From: a virus
Direction: 5' to 3' (one strand)
Length of the DNA: 20,320 nucleotides
IMG/VR virus record: IMGVR_UViG_3300025108_000491
Span: 1-20,320 of that record
This document shows, one piece after another, positions 1-9,213 of this stretch (the first letter of the stretch is position 1; each line of letters opens with the position of its first letter). Below the pieces are notes generated by a model. It searched no databases. It was not told where the DNA came from and saw only the letters and a program-made list of their open reading frames with translations. The translations under genes were made by a program, and so were the position numbers.

Positions 1-1
1 T

Positions 2-358
2 GATGGATCTGCTATGACATCTTTTATTGAATCAGCACCTATAGATATAGGTGACGGAGATAAATTTGTTTTCTTAAAACGAGTTATACCAGATATAACT
101 TTTGACGGCTCAACTAGTGTTAACCCAGATGTATCATTTACAATGAAAGCCAAGAACTTTCCGGGGTCTAACTTTAATGAGACAACAGAAGGTAATACAC
201 AGAGATCTGCAACAAGTCCAATAGAGCAGTTTACAGAAAAACTAGATTATAGGTTGCGTGGTAGATCTTTTGCTTTAAGAATAGATTCTACCTCACTAGG
301 TACAAAATATAAGTTGGGCACACCAAGAGTTGATATAAGACAGGATGGTAGACGATAA
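2..358 (+). CDS. Phage tail structural protein, C-terminal fragment
   Basis: The reading frame is open to the left edge of the window, so this is the last 118 residues of a larger protein. The Met codon at 14 is probably internal, because the residues before it (DGSA) continue the same kind of sequence. The segments FIESAPIDIGDGDKFVFLKR and LRGRSFALRIDS, and the final YKLGTPRVDIRQDGRR, match in style the C-terminal part of large podovirus tail or packaged-DNA-stabilisation proteins, where a beta-rich domain ends in a run like LGxPRxDIRxDGRR. That recognition is from memory of the family. The stop codon overlaps the next start (TAATG), which couples it to the following virion gene. The exact tail role cannot be fixed without the missing N-terminus. 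Confidence 0.75.
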   Translation, partial: DGSAMTSFIESAPIDIGDGDKFVFLKRVIPDITFDGSTSVNPDVSFTMKAKNFPGSNFNETTEGNTQRSATSPIEQFTEKLDYRLRGRSFALRIDSTSLGTKYKLGTPRVDIRQDGRR

Positions 359-747
359 TGTTAATAACCAGTATTCCTCAATATATACAAGGTCTAACAA
401 ATGCGAAGGTTGATCTAACAACAACTGATGCTACAGTTTTGTATACGGCACCTAGTGAAGCAGACTTTAATGCGTCTGTTATTAATTCTATTTTAGTATC
501 TAATGATTCTGGTAGTGCCGATACAATAACAGTTACTCTCACGAGTGGCAGTGATGTTTTTAGTTTATTTAAAGTCAAAGCAGTTGATGCAAATACAACA
601 ATAGAATTATTGACAAATGATTTAATATTAGAGAGTGCAGAAATTTTAAAAGTAACAGCAGCAACAGCCGATAGATTACATGTTGTGGCAAGTATACAAG
701 AACTATCGAAGACAAGAGTGACAACAAGTGCGTTAGCACAGATATAG
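358..747 (+). CDS. Small virion-associated protein, function unknown
   Basis: A 129-residue protein rich in Thr, Val, Ser and Ala with alternating hydrophobic residues, which suggests an all-beta fold. It has no signal peptide, membrane helix or catalytic motif. One stretch (SILVSNDSGSADTITVTLTS, about residues 44-63) reads like a strand-turn-strand typical of phage head-decoration or tail-accessory beta-sandwiches. It starts on the last base of the preceding tail gene's stop codon and is followed by the internal-protein genes. It is therefore placed where podoviruses carry small tail or neck components. I recognise no named family. A structural role is inferred from position and composition only. 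A long antisense frame covers almost the same bases but is a shadow of this gene. Confidence 0.7.
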   Translation: MLITSIPQYIQGLTNAKVDLTTTDATVLYTAPSEADFNASVINSILVSNDSGSADTITVTLTSGSDVFSLFKVKAVDANTTIELLTNDLILESAEILKVTAATADRLHVVASIQELSKTRVTTSALAQI

Positions 748-783
748 GATTGAAAAATTAACAATTACTTGGTATTATAAGCT

Positions 784-1524
784 ATGGGTATATTTAAGAA
801 CATCACTAAGACACTAAAGAAAGCCGCACCATTGATTGGTAGTACGATTGGTATGTACTTTGGTGGTCCAGTGGGTGCATCAATCGGATCGGGGATCGGG
901 TCTCTTGCATCAGGTAAAGATGCAGAAGAAGCTTTGAAGAATGCAGCACTTGCAGGTGCCACAACGTATGCAATGGGTGGTAAAGATTTTGGAAAAGGAT
1001 TTAACTTTAGTACGGCTGGGTCTCCTTTTAGATCGCCAGTAACCACAGACGTTGTTACGGGCAATCCAATTAAATCAATTGCTAAGTCTGGTTCGAGTGG
1101 TATCATAGATATGATTAAAAACAATCCTAAAACAGCTCTTGCTATAGCTGGTACTGGAATAGCTGGATTATCTGGTATTGATGATGAAGTATATACGCCT
1201 AAAGAACAAAGGGATTATCCAGTGGGCAAAACTAGATTAGGGTATGGACGAATTGGAGATACACTGTATAATTTAGATGACGAAGAAGAATTAAAGAAGT
1301 ACCAAAAAGATAATAGAGAAAGAACCACGGGAACCGTTTATTCTGCGGCAGGTGGCGAGGTCAACGGTCCAGGATCGGGAACATCAGATTCTGTGCCTGC
1401 TAGATTATCAGATGGTGAGTTTGTCTTAACTGCAAAAGCAGTCCGTGGTGCAGGTGGTGGCGATAGAAATGTTGGAGCCGCAAGAATGTACGACATGATG
1501 TCACAATTAGAAGGAGCCGCATAA
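784..1524 (+). CDS. Internal virion or tail protein with GEFVLTAKAV motif
   Basis: A 246-residue protein. The N-terminus is basic (MGIFKNITKTLKKA) and leads into a Gly/Ala-rich hydrophobic stretch, residues about 15-45, with repeated small-residue steps like those of membrane-inserting glycine-zipper helices. The middle is charged. The C-terminus carries GPGSGTSDSVPARLSDGEFV followed by LTAKAVRGAGGG. The pattern GxGTSDSxPAxLSxGEFVxTAxAV recurs in tape-measure and internal virion proteins of many unrelated tailed phages. A 36-bp gap with only a weak ribosome site precedes it, the widest gap among the structural genes up to the peptidase. It ends in TAATG with the next gene. The likely role is a DNA-ejection or internal tail component that contacts the host membrane. 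That is inference from the N-terminus and from the neighbouring ejection-type proteins. Confidence 0.75.
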   Translation: MGIFKNITKTLKKAAPLIGSTIGMYFGGPVGASIGSGIGSLASGKDAEEALKNAALAGATTYAMGGKDFGKGFNFSTAGSPFRSPVTTDVVTGNPIKSIAKSGSSGIIDMIKNNPKTALAIAGTGIAGLSGIDDEVYTPKEQRDYPVGKTRLGYGRIGDTLYNLDDEEELKKYQKDNRERTTGTVYSAAGGEVNGPGSGTSDSVPARLSDGEFVLTAKAVRGAGGGDRNVGAARMYDMMSQLEGAA

Positions 1525-2525
1525 TGGCAGATCAAACAGTAAGTCAAGAACAAACCGTAAGGTTAGCTCCTTTTCAAGAAGAATTTCTTGCCGATATATT
1601 TTCAAGTGCAAAAGCATTAACGGGCACTGGCTCGCAAATGCCTTATGCCGATCAGCAATTAGCTGGTCTTTCCGATGCTCAAAAACAAGCAATATCTAGT
1701 GCAATGCAAGGTGTGGGTGCTTATCAACCTTATCTTCAACAAGGATCTCAAGCTCTTGGAACGGGGATCGAGGCTCTTGGTACTGGACTCGGAACTATAG
1801 GTTCTGCAATTGGACAAGCGGGACAAGCAGATTACACACCTACTTCTTATCAAGAATTTATGGATCCTTATACAGAAGATGTTATCGCAACAACACAAGC
1901 CGATATAGCTAGACAAGGAGCAATGCAACAAAATCAATTAGGTGCAGGTGCCGTGGGTGCAGGTGCTTTTGGTGGATCAAGACAAGGTATTGCACAAGGT
2001 GAAATAGCAAGAAATGTTATGGATCAACAAGCTAGAACTGGGTCGCAGTTAAGGTCTCAAGGTTTTGCTCAAGCACAAAGTGCAGCACAACAAGCAGCAC
2101 AACAACAATTAAGACAAGCTCAACTTACTGGTCAGTTGGGTCAATCAACTGGTGCTCTTGGTCAAACTATAGGACAACTAGGAACGGCAACAGCTGGTTT
2201 AGGGCAACTAGGACAACAAATGGGTGTTCAAGATGTAAACTCACTATTAGGTGTTGGTGCACTTGGTCAAGGTCAAACACAGAAAGAACTTGATGTGGCA
2301 AGAGCAAACACACTTGCACAACAAGCATTACCTTATCAACAAATTGGTTTTATGTCTGATATCTTTAGAGGTGTTCCAGCGTTACAACAAACTTATTCAA
2401 CAACCACGACTCCTGGTCCAAGCACGGGTTCTCAAATATTGGGTTTAGGTATTGCAGGTTTAGGTGCCGTAGGACAAGCGGGTGGCTTTCAGAACATGTT
2501 TGGTACACCAACGAGGACATCATAA
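1524..2525 (+). CDS. Gln/Ala/Gly-rich internal virion (ejection) protein
   Basis: A 333-residue protein dominated by Gln, Ala, Gly and Leu. From about residue 70 to 260 it contains degenerate repeats of LGxG, GQLGQ, QQAAQQQ and ALGQ type, expected to form long helices or coiled coils. The C-terminus has a distinct segment, QQIGFMSDIFRGVPALQQTY, then a Thr/Pro linker and a Gly-rich hydrophobic tail. From memory, that segment recurs in the equivalent protein of other podophages. The composition resembles the small T7-like core proteins that pass through the portal and build a trans-envelope channel. No enzyme motif is present. It overlaps the previous stop by one base, and the next gene starts directly after its own stop, so the internal-protein genes are coexpressed. 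Structural role likely, exact function unproven. Confidence 0.75.
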   Translation: MADQTVSQEQTVRLAPFQEEFLADIFSSAKALTGTGSQMPYADQQLAGLSDAQKQAISSAMQGVGAYQPYLQQGSQALGTGIEALGTGLGTIGSAIGQAGQADYTPTSYQEFMDPYTEDVIATTQADIARQGAMQQNQLGAGAVGAGAFGGSRQGIAQGEIARNVMDQQARTGSQLRSQGFAQAQSAAQQAAQQQLRQAQLTGQLGQSTGALGQTIGQLGTATAGLGQLGQQMGVQDVNSLLGVGALGQGQTQKELDVARANTLAQQALPYQQIGFMSDIFRGVPALQQTYSTTTTPGPSTGSQILGLGIAGLGAVGQAGGFQNMFGTPTRTS

Positions 2526-4169
2526 ATGAACAATCCATTAGATAGAAAAATGTTCCGTCAAGCGGGTATGTCTAAACAACCTATGGGTATTCTTGCATCA
2601 TCGCCAGAGTTAATGGGTGCAGTTAAAGGTTATAAAAATGGTGGTATTCAAATACCTTTTTATGGTCAAAGAAAACCACAGAGTAAATACAATCTAGGTT
2701 CTATAGATGACAATCTTCAACTTATTCAAAATGAAGCTCTAAAAACAGAATTTGGAGATGCTTTTGGACCTAAAGAAACTAAAAAAGTTTTTGGTATTGA
2801 GCCTAACGTAGCAGTGCCTCCTAAAACTAATATTAACGATAGCACTAAAAAAATTATAGAAACGTCTACCGATGGCGATAAAGATAACTTATTCAATGTT
2901 AAAAAAGTAAGACCTTCATTCCCAGGTAAAAAAGATAGCGATACAGAAACAACTAAATCAAATGTATCAGCAGATACTTTATATGGTGGCGTATCTAAGA
3001 AGATAGAAGATGAAGCGGAGCTTATAAAAGTTGCTTATGATAAAGTTAATAATAACATTGCCAATCTAAAAACTGCAGAGTTTCTAGGAACAACATATAA
3101 TAAAGAAGTTGCTAAACAACTTGAATTATTACGAAAAGAAGGTAAAGAGTTTTCAATTGCCGATGCAAAAAAAGTTGCAAAGGAAATGGGTTTTTCTGAT
3201 CCAGAAGAATTAGACAAGCAATATGGTGAAGATAGAGAAGCTTCTTTTTGGTTAAATATGATGAAGGCTGGAGCGGCAATGGCTGCAGGTGGCAGTTCTA
3301 ATACACTAACAAATTTTGCAAAAGGTTTTACTGTTGGATTGGAAGGCTATGGAAAAGATACGGGTGAATTAAGAAAAGAATTAAGAGCCGATAAAAAAGA
3401 AGCATCTAAAACAATATATAATTTGTTAAAGGATGGTAGATCAGAAGAACTCGCTAAGAGAGCTTTGGATCTTCAAAAGTCTGCGGCTATAACCAACATT
3501 TTAAAGACAGAAGTTGGAGACGAAAAAGAAAGACTTACAAATGAAGTTAATAATGAAGTGGCGAATAGAAAGCTAACCATTAGTTTATACAAAACTTTTG
3601 CAGACATGAATTTTGAAGCAAAGAAATTTAATGTAAGCCGTGATGATTTTAATAAATCTATTCAAATGGCATACGCTAAAATGATGCCAGATGATTTAAA
3701 GATTTTACAAGCAGCTGGTCAAATAACTGTTATTGATCCTAATAAGCCTCTTACACCAGATAATATAAAAGCTACACCAGAGGGTGAGAAAAATATTGCA
3801 AATATACTAACCAAGACTTTTAATGGTAAAATAACAGACAGTAGATTTAATCAAACAACCGCTGGAGACAGAGGTGTAACATCTTCTGGGATAGATTTAA
3901 AAACAGGTAACGATGACTATAATTCAAGATTAGCAGGTGATGCAATAGTTACTTACAACAAAACAAGAGCAGACACTATTAAAGCAGCAGGTGGTGTTGA
4001 AACTCCAATGATTGCAAATCAAGACATACAATTTGCTAAAGTTAACAACGGTAAAATTGACTTTTCAAAACAAACAAATAGAATGAAACAGATCTTTACA
4101 GATCAATCAAAGGGGCAAAGTTTAGTGGATTTAAACTCAGACATATTTATTAATTATACCTCACAGTAG
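2526..4169 (+). CDS. Internal virion structural protein, 547 residues
   Basis: The ATG follows the preceding TAA with no gap. The N-terminus (FRQAGMSKQPMGILASSPEL, residues 10-29) is a short segment I associate with the equivalent virion protein of marine podoviruses. It is followed by a low-complexity charged linker to about residue 155. Residues about 160-330 are rich in Lys, Glu and Ala and predicted helical. They contain a hydrophobic Gly/Ala patch, MMKAGAAMAAGGSSNT (about 245-260), flanked by a Lys/Glu-rich coiled-coil region. The C-terminal third is mixed alpha/beta and polar. No catalytic motif is visible. Between the Gln-rich protein and the giant ejection protein, it most likely belongs to the internal core. 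It could instead be a tail-hub or scaffolding-like protein. Confidence 0.75.
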   Translation: MNNPLDRKMFRQAGMSKQPMGILASSPELMGAVKGYKNGGIQIPFYGQRKPQSKYNLGSIDDNLQLIQNEALKTEFGDAFGPKETKKVFGIEPNVAVPPKTNINDSTKKIIETSTDGDKDNLFNVKKVRPSFPGKKDSDTETTKSNVSADTLYGGVSKKIEDEAELIKVAYDKVNNNIANLKTAEFLGTTYNKEVAKQLELLRKEGKEFSIADAKKVAKEMGFSDPEELDKQYGEDREASFWLNMMKAGAAMAAGGSSNTLTNFAKGFTVGLEGYGKDTGELRKELRADKKEASKTIYNLLKDGRSEELAKRALDLQKSAAITNILKTEVGDEKERLTNEVNNEVANRKLTISLYKTFADMNFEAKKFNVSRDDFNKSIQMAYAKMMPDDLKILQAAGQITVIDPNKPLTPDNIKATPEGEKNIANILTKTFNGKITDSRFNQTTAGDRGVTSSGIDLKTGNDDYNSRLAGDAIVTYNKTRADTIKAAGGVETPMIANQDIQFAKVNNGKIDFSKQTNRMKQIFTDQSKGQSLVDLNSDIFINYTSQ

Positions 4170-4177
4170 GATTACAA

Positions 4178-7100
4178 ATGCCAGAGTACATAATAGATGG
4201 TAAATCTTATTCTTTCGCTGACGAAATAGGACAAGAAAAAGCCGAAGAAATTATTGCAAGAGGGCAAAAAAATGCTTCTGGTGGTTCAAGTACATACGAA
4301 GGTTTTTTTACTGAAGCTGGAGAAGGCGTAGCCTCTGGTGTAGCTAATATTATAGAAGGTGTTACAACCTTACCGACTCTTGCCGTTGATTTAATCGCTG
4401 GAACAAACGCAACCGAAACAGTAGAAAACTGGTTTGAAGAACAGAAAGATGCTTTAGGTATTGATCCAGAAGGAGCAGCTGGTAAAGTCACCGAAGCTCT
4501 TGTACAGTTTGGTATCCCAGGAATAGGTGCGGCATCTGCCGCAGGTAAAGCAGGTCGCCTTGCTAGAATTGCTACTGGTAAATCAAAGATAGGTATAAAA
4601 AGTGTTGGTGCTAAAGATGCTAGGCAACTAGGTCAGAAGTATGGAAACGTAGTAAAAGGAAGAGCATCTGCCTTAACAAGGTCACAAAGAGCAGGTGTCG
4701 TTGCTCAACAAGTTGCAGCCGCAGGTTTAGCTGATGCAATTGTATCTACTGATGGCACACAAACAATAGGTGATTTCTTTGAACAAGGTCCGACTAGCAC
4801 AAATGATGCAGTTGGTTATGAGGGCAGAGATAAAGCATTTCAAAAGATATTGAATAAAGTAAAGGTCGGTGTAGAAGGAGGAGTAGCTACTGCTATTTTG
4901 CCTCCAGTTGTAGGAGCTGGACTTAAAACAGTATCCAAGGTTGCAGCTATACGACCTTTTGAAGGATTAGGTTCAAGTACAAGTGTTCTTGACATTGCTA
5001 GTGGTTTCACGATCCCCGCAGCACGGAAGGGTTTTGAAGTAGCGGGTAAAAAAATAACCGGAGCTAAAGAAAAAGTTTTAAAACAACCAGATGATTTAAC
5101 AACTTTAGATAAAGTTGTTGGCTATGGTGCTTCAATGCTCACATATGGTGGCTTTCTAGACCCAATAGTAGCGAGAGCGAAATCGTTAGTTAATCCAGAA
5201 ATAGAAGGTGCAACTAAACAAGCTACAGATAGAATTAAAAATATCGATAAAAAAATTAAAACTGTTTTAAAAACTAAACCATATAGAAATTTACCAGAAA
5301 TAGAAAAACAAAAATTAGTTGATAACTTTATGGATATTTTGGAAGGAACAAATCCAAACAACATCAAAGAGCTACCAGATGAATTAAAAGATCTATACGT
5401 TGCAGCCAAAAGAGACATTGATAATCTTTCTAACAAAATATTAAACTCTGCTGCTTTTAAAGCTTTGCCCGAAGCTAGTGCTAACACTAGAGAAATGACT
5501 CAAGAAAAATTTAAAAAACAATTACAAGAGAACATAACAAAAGGTGGATATCTAAGAAGACTATATAGAGTTTTTAATGACAAGGACTATGTCATCAAAC
5601 CCGAAGACAAAAAAATTATTTTTGATAAGATTGCATCGGGTGAGGGTGTTAACTATGGTCATGTAAAAGGTCTTCTACAAGATACTGCCTTTGCAATTGA
5701 TGATGCTCAGATGGCTCAATTAATGAGTGGAACTGCTAAACTAACGGACAGACAAGCAAAAGCATATGTTGATAAGTATCTTAGAATTAATAAAGAAAGA
5801 GGAGGTAAAGCAACCTCTGGAGCTATTAGTAGAATATTTAATGTTAGATTAGACACTAGCCTTTTAGCTAAAAGAAAAGTAGACGATGAAATACAAAGAT
5901 TGATTTTAGGAGAGATAAGAGATCCTAGAGAAGCTTATGTTGCGACTGTATCAGAACTTTCAAACTTCATAGCCTCTGATAAAATGTTAAACACTTTTAA
6001 ACAAAGTGTTGACGCAAGTATTGCATCAACTATTGCTAGAAATGCAGAAAATGTAGCTAACAATGTTAGAGGTGCAGACGGAGAGATAGTACAAGAAGGA
6101 CAACTATTCTTCAAAATGGATGATGAAATTTTAAAAATAGTAAAAGAAAATCCAGAAACACTTAGAGATTCACTAGCCAAAGCAAAAATAGATAATGCAG
6201 ATGATCTTACTTCTGTCAGTCAGTTAGACTCCAATGTTATTGCAGACGCAGTAGAGATATGGCAAGGAAGAAATGCAGGCTTTGAGATTTTAGGTCGAAC
6301 TCTGGAGACAGCAGGAAGAAGAGCTTCTGATCCAATGGCTAACCCAACTCAAAGTGTGTTTGGAACTATGTTCGGTTACGCTATTCCAAGAGCCATGTAT
6401 AATAACATGTCATCTAAAGTATGGGCTGATGGGGATGCTTTTCCGACAATGCTTCGCTATCTATATCAACCTATGATGAAATTAAAAGGCTATTCTCAAT
6501 ACGCTAAAACAATTTTATCTCCAATTACTCAAGTTAGAAACGTAACATCTGCCGCTATGTTTGCTTTAGCCAATGGTAACTTTGGTAAAGGTGCAAGTTT
6601 AGGTACGTCTGTCAATGTTGTTCTAAGGGACATAATTGATAAAGAACTTAAACTAGGTGGTAAAACTTTTGATAGTATGAAGATGAATGATGAGGTTTTA
6701 GATTTTTTAACAGAGTTGCAAGAACGAGGTGTTATCGGTAGTTCGGCTCAACTTAGAGAGATACAAGACAACCTAAGAAAAGGTATGGGCTACGACAGAC
6801 AAGACAAAGCATCTTATGCTGCTAGAGTTGCAGCAGGTGGTGATGAAGTAACTGCAACTAGACAAAACCCAGATTTTAAGGCAACTGAAAGAAGTAAGTT
6901 AGGTCAATTCTTTAGAACACCTTTTCAAAAAGCCGAAGACTTATATAAAGGTGGTGATGATATTTGGAAGATATATAACTATACTTTCGAAATGAATAAG
7001 TTTCGTAATGCCAGACGAAAAATACAGAATGCAGAAATAAAAAAAGCTAAACAAAGCAGTGCATATAAAGCAGCAGAAGGTAATAATGAATTACAACTAA

Positions 7101-8761
7101 AGATAATCGGTGACGCTACAAGATCAGCCGATCAACAATTTGCTAAACACATTGCTCCTGGCGAAACACTTGAACCTAAGATGTTTGAGGAAAGATTAAA
7201 ACAGTTCGCAGCCGACAATGTTCGTAATCTTGTACCCAACTATGAATTAGTTCCAGAAGCCATTACTGGTTTAAGAGGACTACCTTTTGGTAACTTTATA
7301 GCTTTCCCAGCAGAAATATTAAGAACTGGTTTTAATATAATGGATGTGTCCATGAAAGAACTAGCCAGTAACAATGCCGCTATAAGAGAACTCGGGGCAA
7401 GAAGAATGATGGGTGCTATAACTTCTTTCGGCTTATTGGGTAATGGACTACAAGAATTTGGTAAAATGATGACGGGTACTAGTTCAGAAGAGATAGATAT
7501 TATAAATAGACTAGCTGCTCCTTATCAAAGAAATGCTCAATTCATACCTATAGGTAAAGATGAAAAAGGTAACCCAGAAGTTATGGATTTTAGTCACACT
7601 AATCCATATGATATGTTATCAAAACCTTTAAACACTATGCTTAGAAGTCTAAGAGAAGGAAGTCGTTTAGATCAAGGTGGTATTGAGAAAACAAGAAACG
7701 CTATGTTCGAAACAATAGGTGAATTTTTTGAGCCATTCTTTGGTGTATCAATGGTCTTCGAATCTTTCTTAGATATCATGCCAAGAGGTAGTGGAGTCGG
7801 AAGAGGTGGAGAAACAGTTTCTGGTGCCAAAGTATATAAACCAGAAGACACTATTGGAAAGCAATTAGAAAAATCTGTCATACATGTAATAGACACTCTT
7901 CTACCGAATGTTGTTGGTGCAAGAATTCCAGTAGGAGCAGATATAGGTTTATCTGATTTTAGTTTTACACCAGTAAAAAGTATAGAAGCAGGACGTTTTG
8001 TAAGAGGTGCTTTTATGGATGCCGATTCTGTTGAACCTACAACAGGTAGACAATATACAACGGGTGGTGAGTTGTTCAGAGCCTTTACTGGTTTGAACAG
8101 TCAGATAATAGATAGAGAAAAAGTGTTAGGTTTTAAATCTCAAGAATTTAAATCTAAAAGATCTGGAGCAGCCACTCTATTTAACGATGTTTTATTTTTA
8201 GAAAACCCATCTCAAGATACATTCGTAGAAGGATATGTCAGAGCAGACAATGCTAGATTAAAAGCATTTAGAGAATTAAAACTTGATGTTGATGGTTTAC
8301 AAAAACTTGGTTTAAAAGATTATGAAATAAGAAGAATAATGAAAGAAAAAGGTCTTGGTAAAGATGAAATAAATTCTGTTATGAATGATATGTATAGATC
8401 TTTTAGACCTTCAAAGGAAAAAATAAAACAAGTAAATAGAAAAGGATTAGATTATCCGTATACTGCAATACAAGACTTAATTGACTTGAGGGATTTTATG
8501 CAAATAACTCCACCAGAGCCTGTGGATCCACCTGAAGAAAAAAAGAAAAATCCTTTAGATTTATCAAATTTAAGTATACAAGAACCCAATGTTAGTAGTA
8601 ATGTAAATCTCAAAACACAACCTTTAAATGTTTCTTCGTTGGATCAAGTGATTGCTCCTTCTGTGAATGTAGCAAGTACGGCTAGAAACAGTCCTAGTTT
8701 CTTAGGAAGCAATCCAACAGACATTGCGAAGAACATGGATATTGCTAGGAGAACAGCGTGA
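4178..8761 (+). CDS. Giant internal virion (DNA-ejection) protein, 1527 residues
   Basis: The largest gene in the window, in the place and size range of the big core ejection proteins of T7-like podoviruses. It starts at an ATG with AGGA about 7 bases upstream. The N-terminus (YIIDGKSYSFADEIGQEKAE) is a small soluble module. Residues about 35-130 hold hydrophobic Gly/Ala helices that could insert in membranes. The long middle is helical and charged. Residues about 1028-1060 contain GLRGLPFGNFIAFPAEILRT, a motif I associate with the large internal proteins of many podoviruses. Residues about 1440-1470 form a Pro/Glu/Lys linker, and the end carries PSFLGSNPTDIAKNMDIARR. I see no convincing lytic transglycosylase motif. 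Wall cleavage may instead come from the next gene, which overlaps it by four bases (GTGA). Confidence 0.8.
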   Translation: MPEYIIDGKSYSFADEIGQEKAEEIIARGQKNASGGSSTYEGFFTEAGEGVASGVANIIEGVTTLPTLAVDLIAGTNATETVENWFEEQKDALGIDPEGAAGKVTEALVQFGIPGIGAASAAGKAGRLARIATGKSKIGIKSVGAKDARQLGQKYGNVVKGRASALTRSQRAGVVAQQVAAAGLADAIVSTDGTQTIGDFFEQGPTSTNDAVGYEGRDKAFQKILNKVKVGVEGGVATAILPPVVGAGLKTVSKVAAIRPFEGLGSSTSVLDIASGFTIPAARKGFEVAGKKITGAKEKVLKQPDDLTTLDKVVGYGASMLTYGGFLDPIVARAKSLVNPEIEGATKQATDRIKNIDKKIKTVLKTKPYRNLPEIEKQKLVDNFMDILEGTNPNNIKELPDELKDLYVAAKRDIDNLSNKILNSAAFKALPEASANTREMTQEKFKKQLQENITKGGYLRRLYRVFNDKDYVIKPEDKKIIFDKIASGEGVNYGHVKGLLQDTAFAIDDAQMAQLMSGTAKLTDRQAKAYVDKYLRINKERGGKATSGAISRIFNVRLDTSLLAKRKVDDEIQRLILGEIRDPREAYVATVSELSNFIASDKMLNTFKQSVDASIASTIARNAENVANNVRGADGEIVQEGQLFFKMDDEILKIVKENPETLRDSLAKAKIDNADDLTSVSQLDSNVIADAVEIWQGRNAGFEILGRTLETAGRRASDPMANPTQSVFGTMFGYAIPRAMYNNMSSKVWADGDAFPTMLRYLYQPMMKLKGYSQYAKTILSPITQVRNVTSAAMFALANGNFGKGASLGTSVNVVLRDIIDKELKLGGKTFDSMKMNDEVLDFLTELQERGVIGSSAQLREIQDNLRKGMGYDRQDKASYAARVAAGGDEVTATRQNPDFKATERSKLGQFFRTPFQKAEDLYKGGDDIWKIYNYTFEMNKFRNARRKIQNAEIKKAKQSSAYKAAEGNNELQLKIIGDATRSADQQFAKHIAPGETLEPKMFEERLKQFAADNVRNLVPNYELVPEAITGLRGLPFGNFIAFPAEILRTGFNIMDVSMKELASNNAAIRELGARRMMGAITSFGLLGNGLQEFGKMMTGTSSEEIDIINRLAAPYQRNAQFIPIGKDEKGNPEVMDFSHTNPYDMLSKPLNTMLRSLREGSRLDQGGIEKTRNAMFETIGEFFEPFFGVSMVFESFLDIMPRGSGVGRGGETVSGAKVYKPEDTIGKQLEKSVIHVIDTLLPNVVGARIPVGADIGLSDFSFTPVKSIEAGRFVRGAFMDADSVEPTTGRQYTTGGELFRAFTGLNSQIIDREKVLGFKSQEFKSKRSGAATLFNDVLFLENPSQDTFVEGYVRADNARLKAFRELKLDVDGLQKLGLKDYEIRRIMKEKGLGKDEINSVMNDMYRSFRPSKEKIKQVNRKGLDYPYTAIQDLIDLRDFMQITPPEPVDPPEEKKKNPLDLSNLSIQEPNVSSNVNLKTQPLNVSSLDQVIAPSVNVASTARNSPSFLGSNPTDIAKNMDIARRTA

Positions 8762-9213
8762 AACTATCAGACAACTTTTCATTAACAGAATTTACTAAAT
8801 CACAGACAGCTGAAAGAAAAGGCATAACTAATAAACCTAACGAAATACATGTTATGGCTATGGAATCTTTATGTCACAATGTACTAGAGAGAGTCAGGTC
8901 AGCATTTGCTAAACCAATCAACATTAATTCGGGTTATAGAAGTGTTGCTTTGTGTGAAGCTATTGGATCAAAATCCACCTCACAACATTGCGATGGAGAA
9001 GCAGCAGACATAGAAATATATGGCGTAAGTAATTACGACTTAGCAAAATATATAGAAAACAATTTAAACTTTGATCAATTAATACTAGAATGTTGGGACG
9101 GTATTGACCCTAACTCTGGATGGGTACATGTTTCTTACGTCAACGATGTTGCTAATAGAAAAGATGTGCTAACATATACGAGAGCAAACGGATATACGAA
9201 AGGTATTATATAA
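8758..9213 (+). CDS. M15-family peptidase, probable endolysin or virion wall hydrolase
   Basis: A 151-residue zinc peptidase of the M15 (D-Ala-D-Ala carboxypeptidase-like) group, which cuts peptidoglycan stem peptides. The signature SxHxxGxAxD is exact: SQHCDGEAAD at residues 75-84, with His77 and Asp84 as expected zinc ligands. Glu111 in DQLILE is a candidate catalytic acid, and His124 in GWVHVSY is the expected third ligand. INSGYRS at 56-62 is also typical. The whole protein is one catalytic domain with no signal peptide or separate wall-binding domain. It starts with GTG inside the end of the giant ejection gene, so it is translationally coupled to it. It may act at lysis, or be packaged to open the wall during infection. 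No holin is recognisable nearby. Confidence 0.9.
   Translation: MKLSDNFSLTEFTKSQTAERKGITNKPNEIHVMAMESLCHNVLERVRSAFAKPININSGYRSVALCEAIGSKSTSQHCDGEAADIEIYGVSNYDLAKYIENNLNFDQLILECWDGIDPNSGWVHVSYVNDVANRKDVLTYTRANGYTKGII

Noticed and set aside
378-764. Long antisense frame (128 codons) opposite the 129-residue virion gene
   Set aside because: It lies in mirror phase to a gene with tight TAATG coupling. Its hydrophobic Val/Ser/Leu composition is what Thr/Val-rich coding DNA gives in reverse.
765-1124. Antisense frame opposite the 246-residue internal protein
   Set aside because: Pro/Leu/Ala-rich reverse of a Gly/Ala-rich gene. It has no coupled neighbour on that strand.
5122-5487. Antisense frame of 121 codons inside the giant ejection gene
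   Set aside because: The sense strand is a continuous 1527-codon gene. The antisense product is Leu/Ser/Phe-rich noise with no neighbours in the same orientation.
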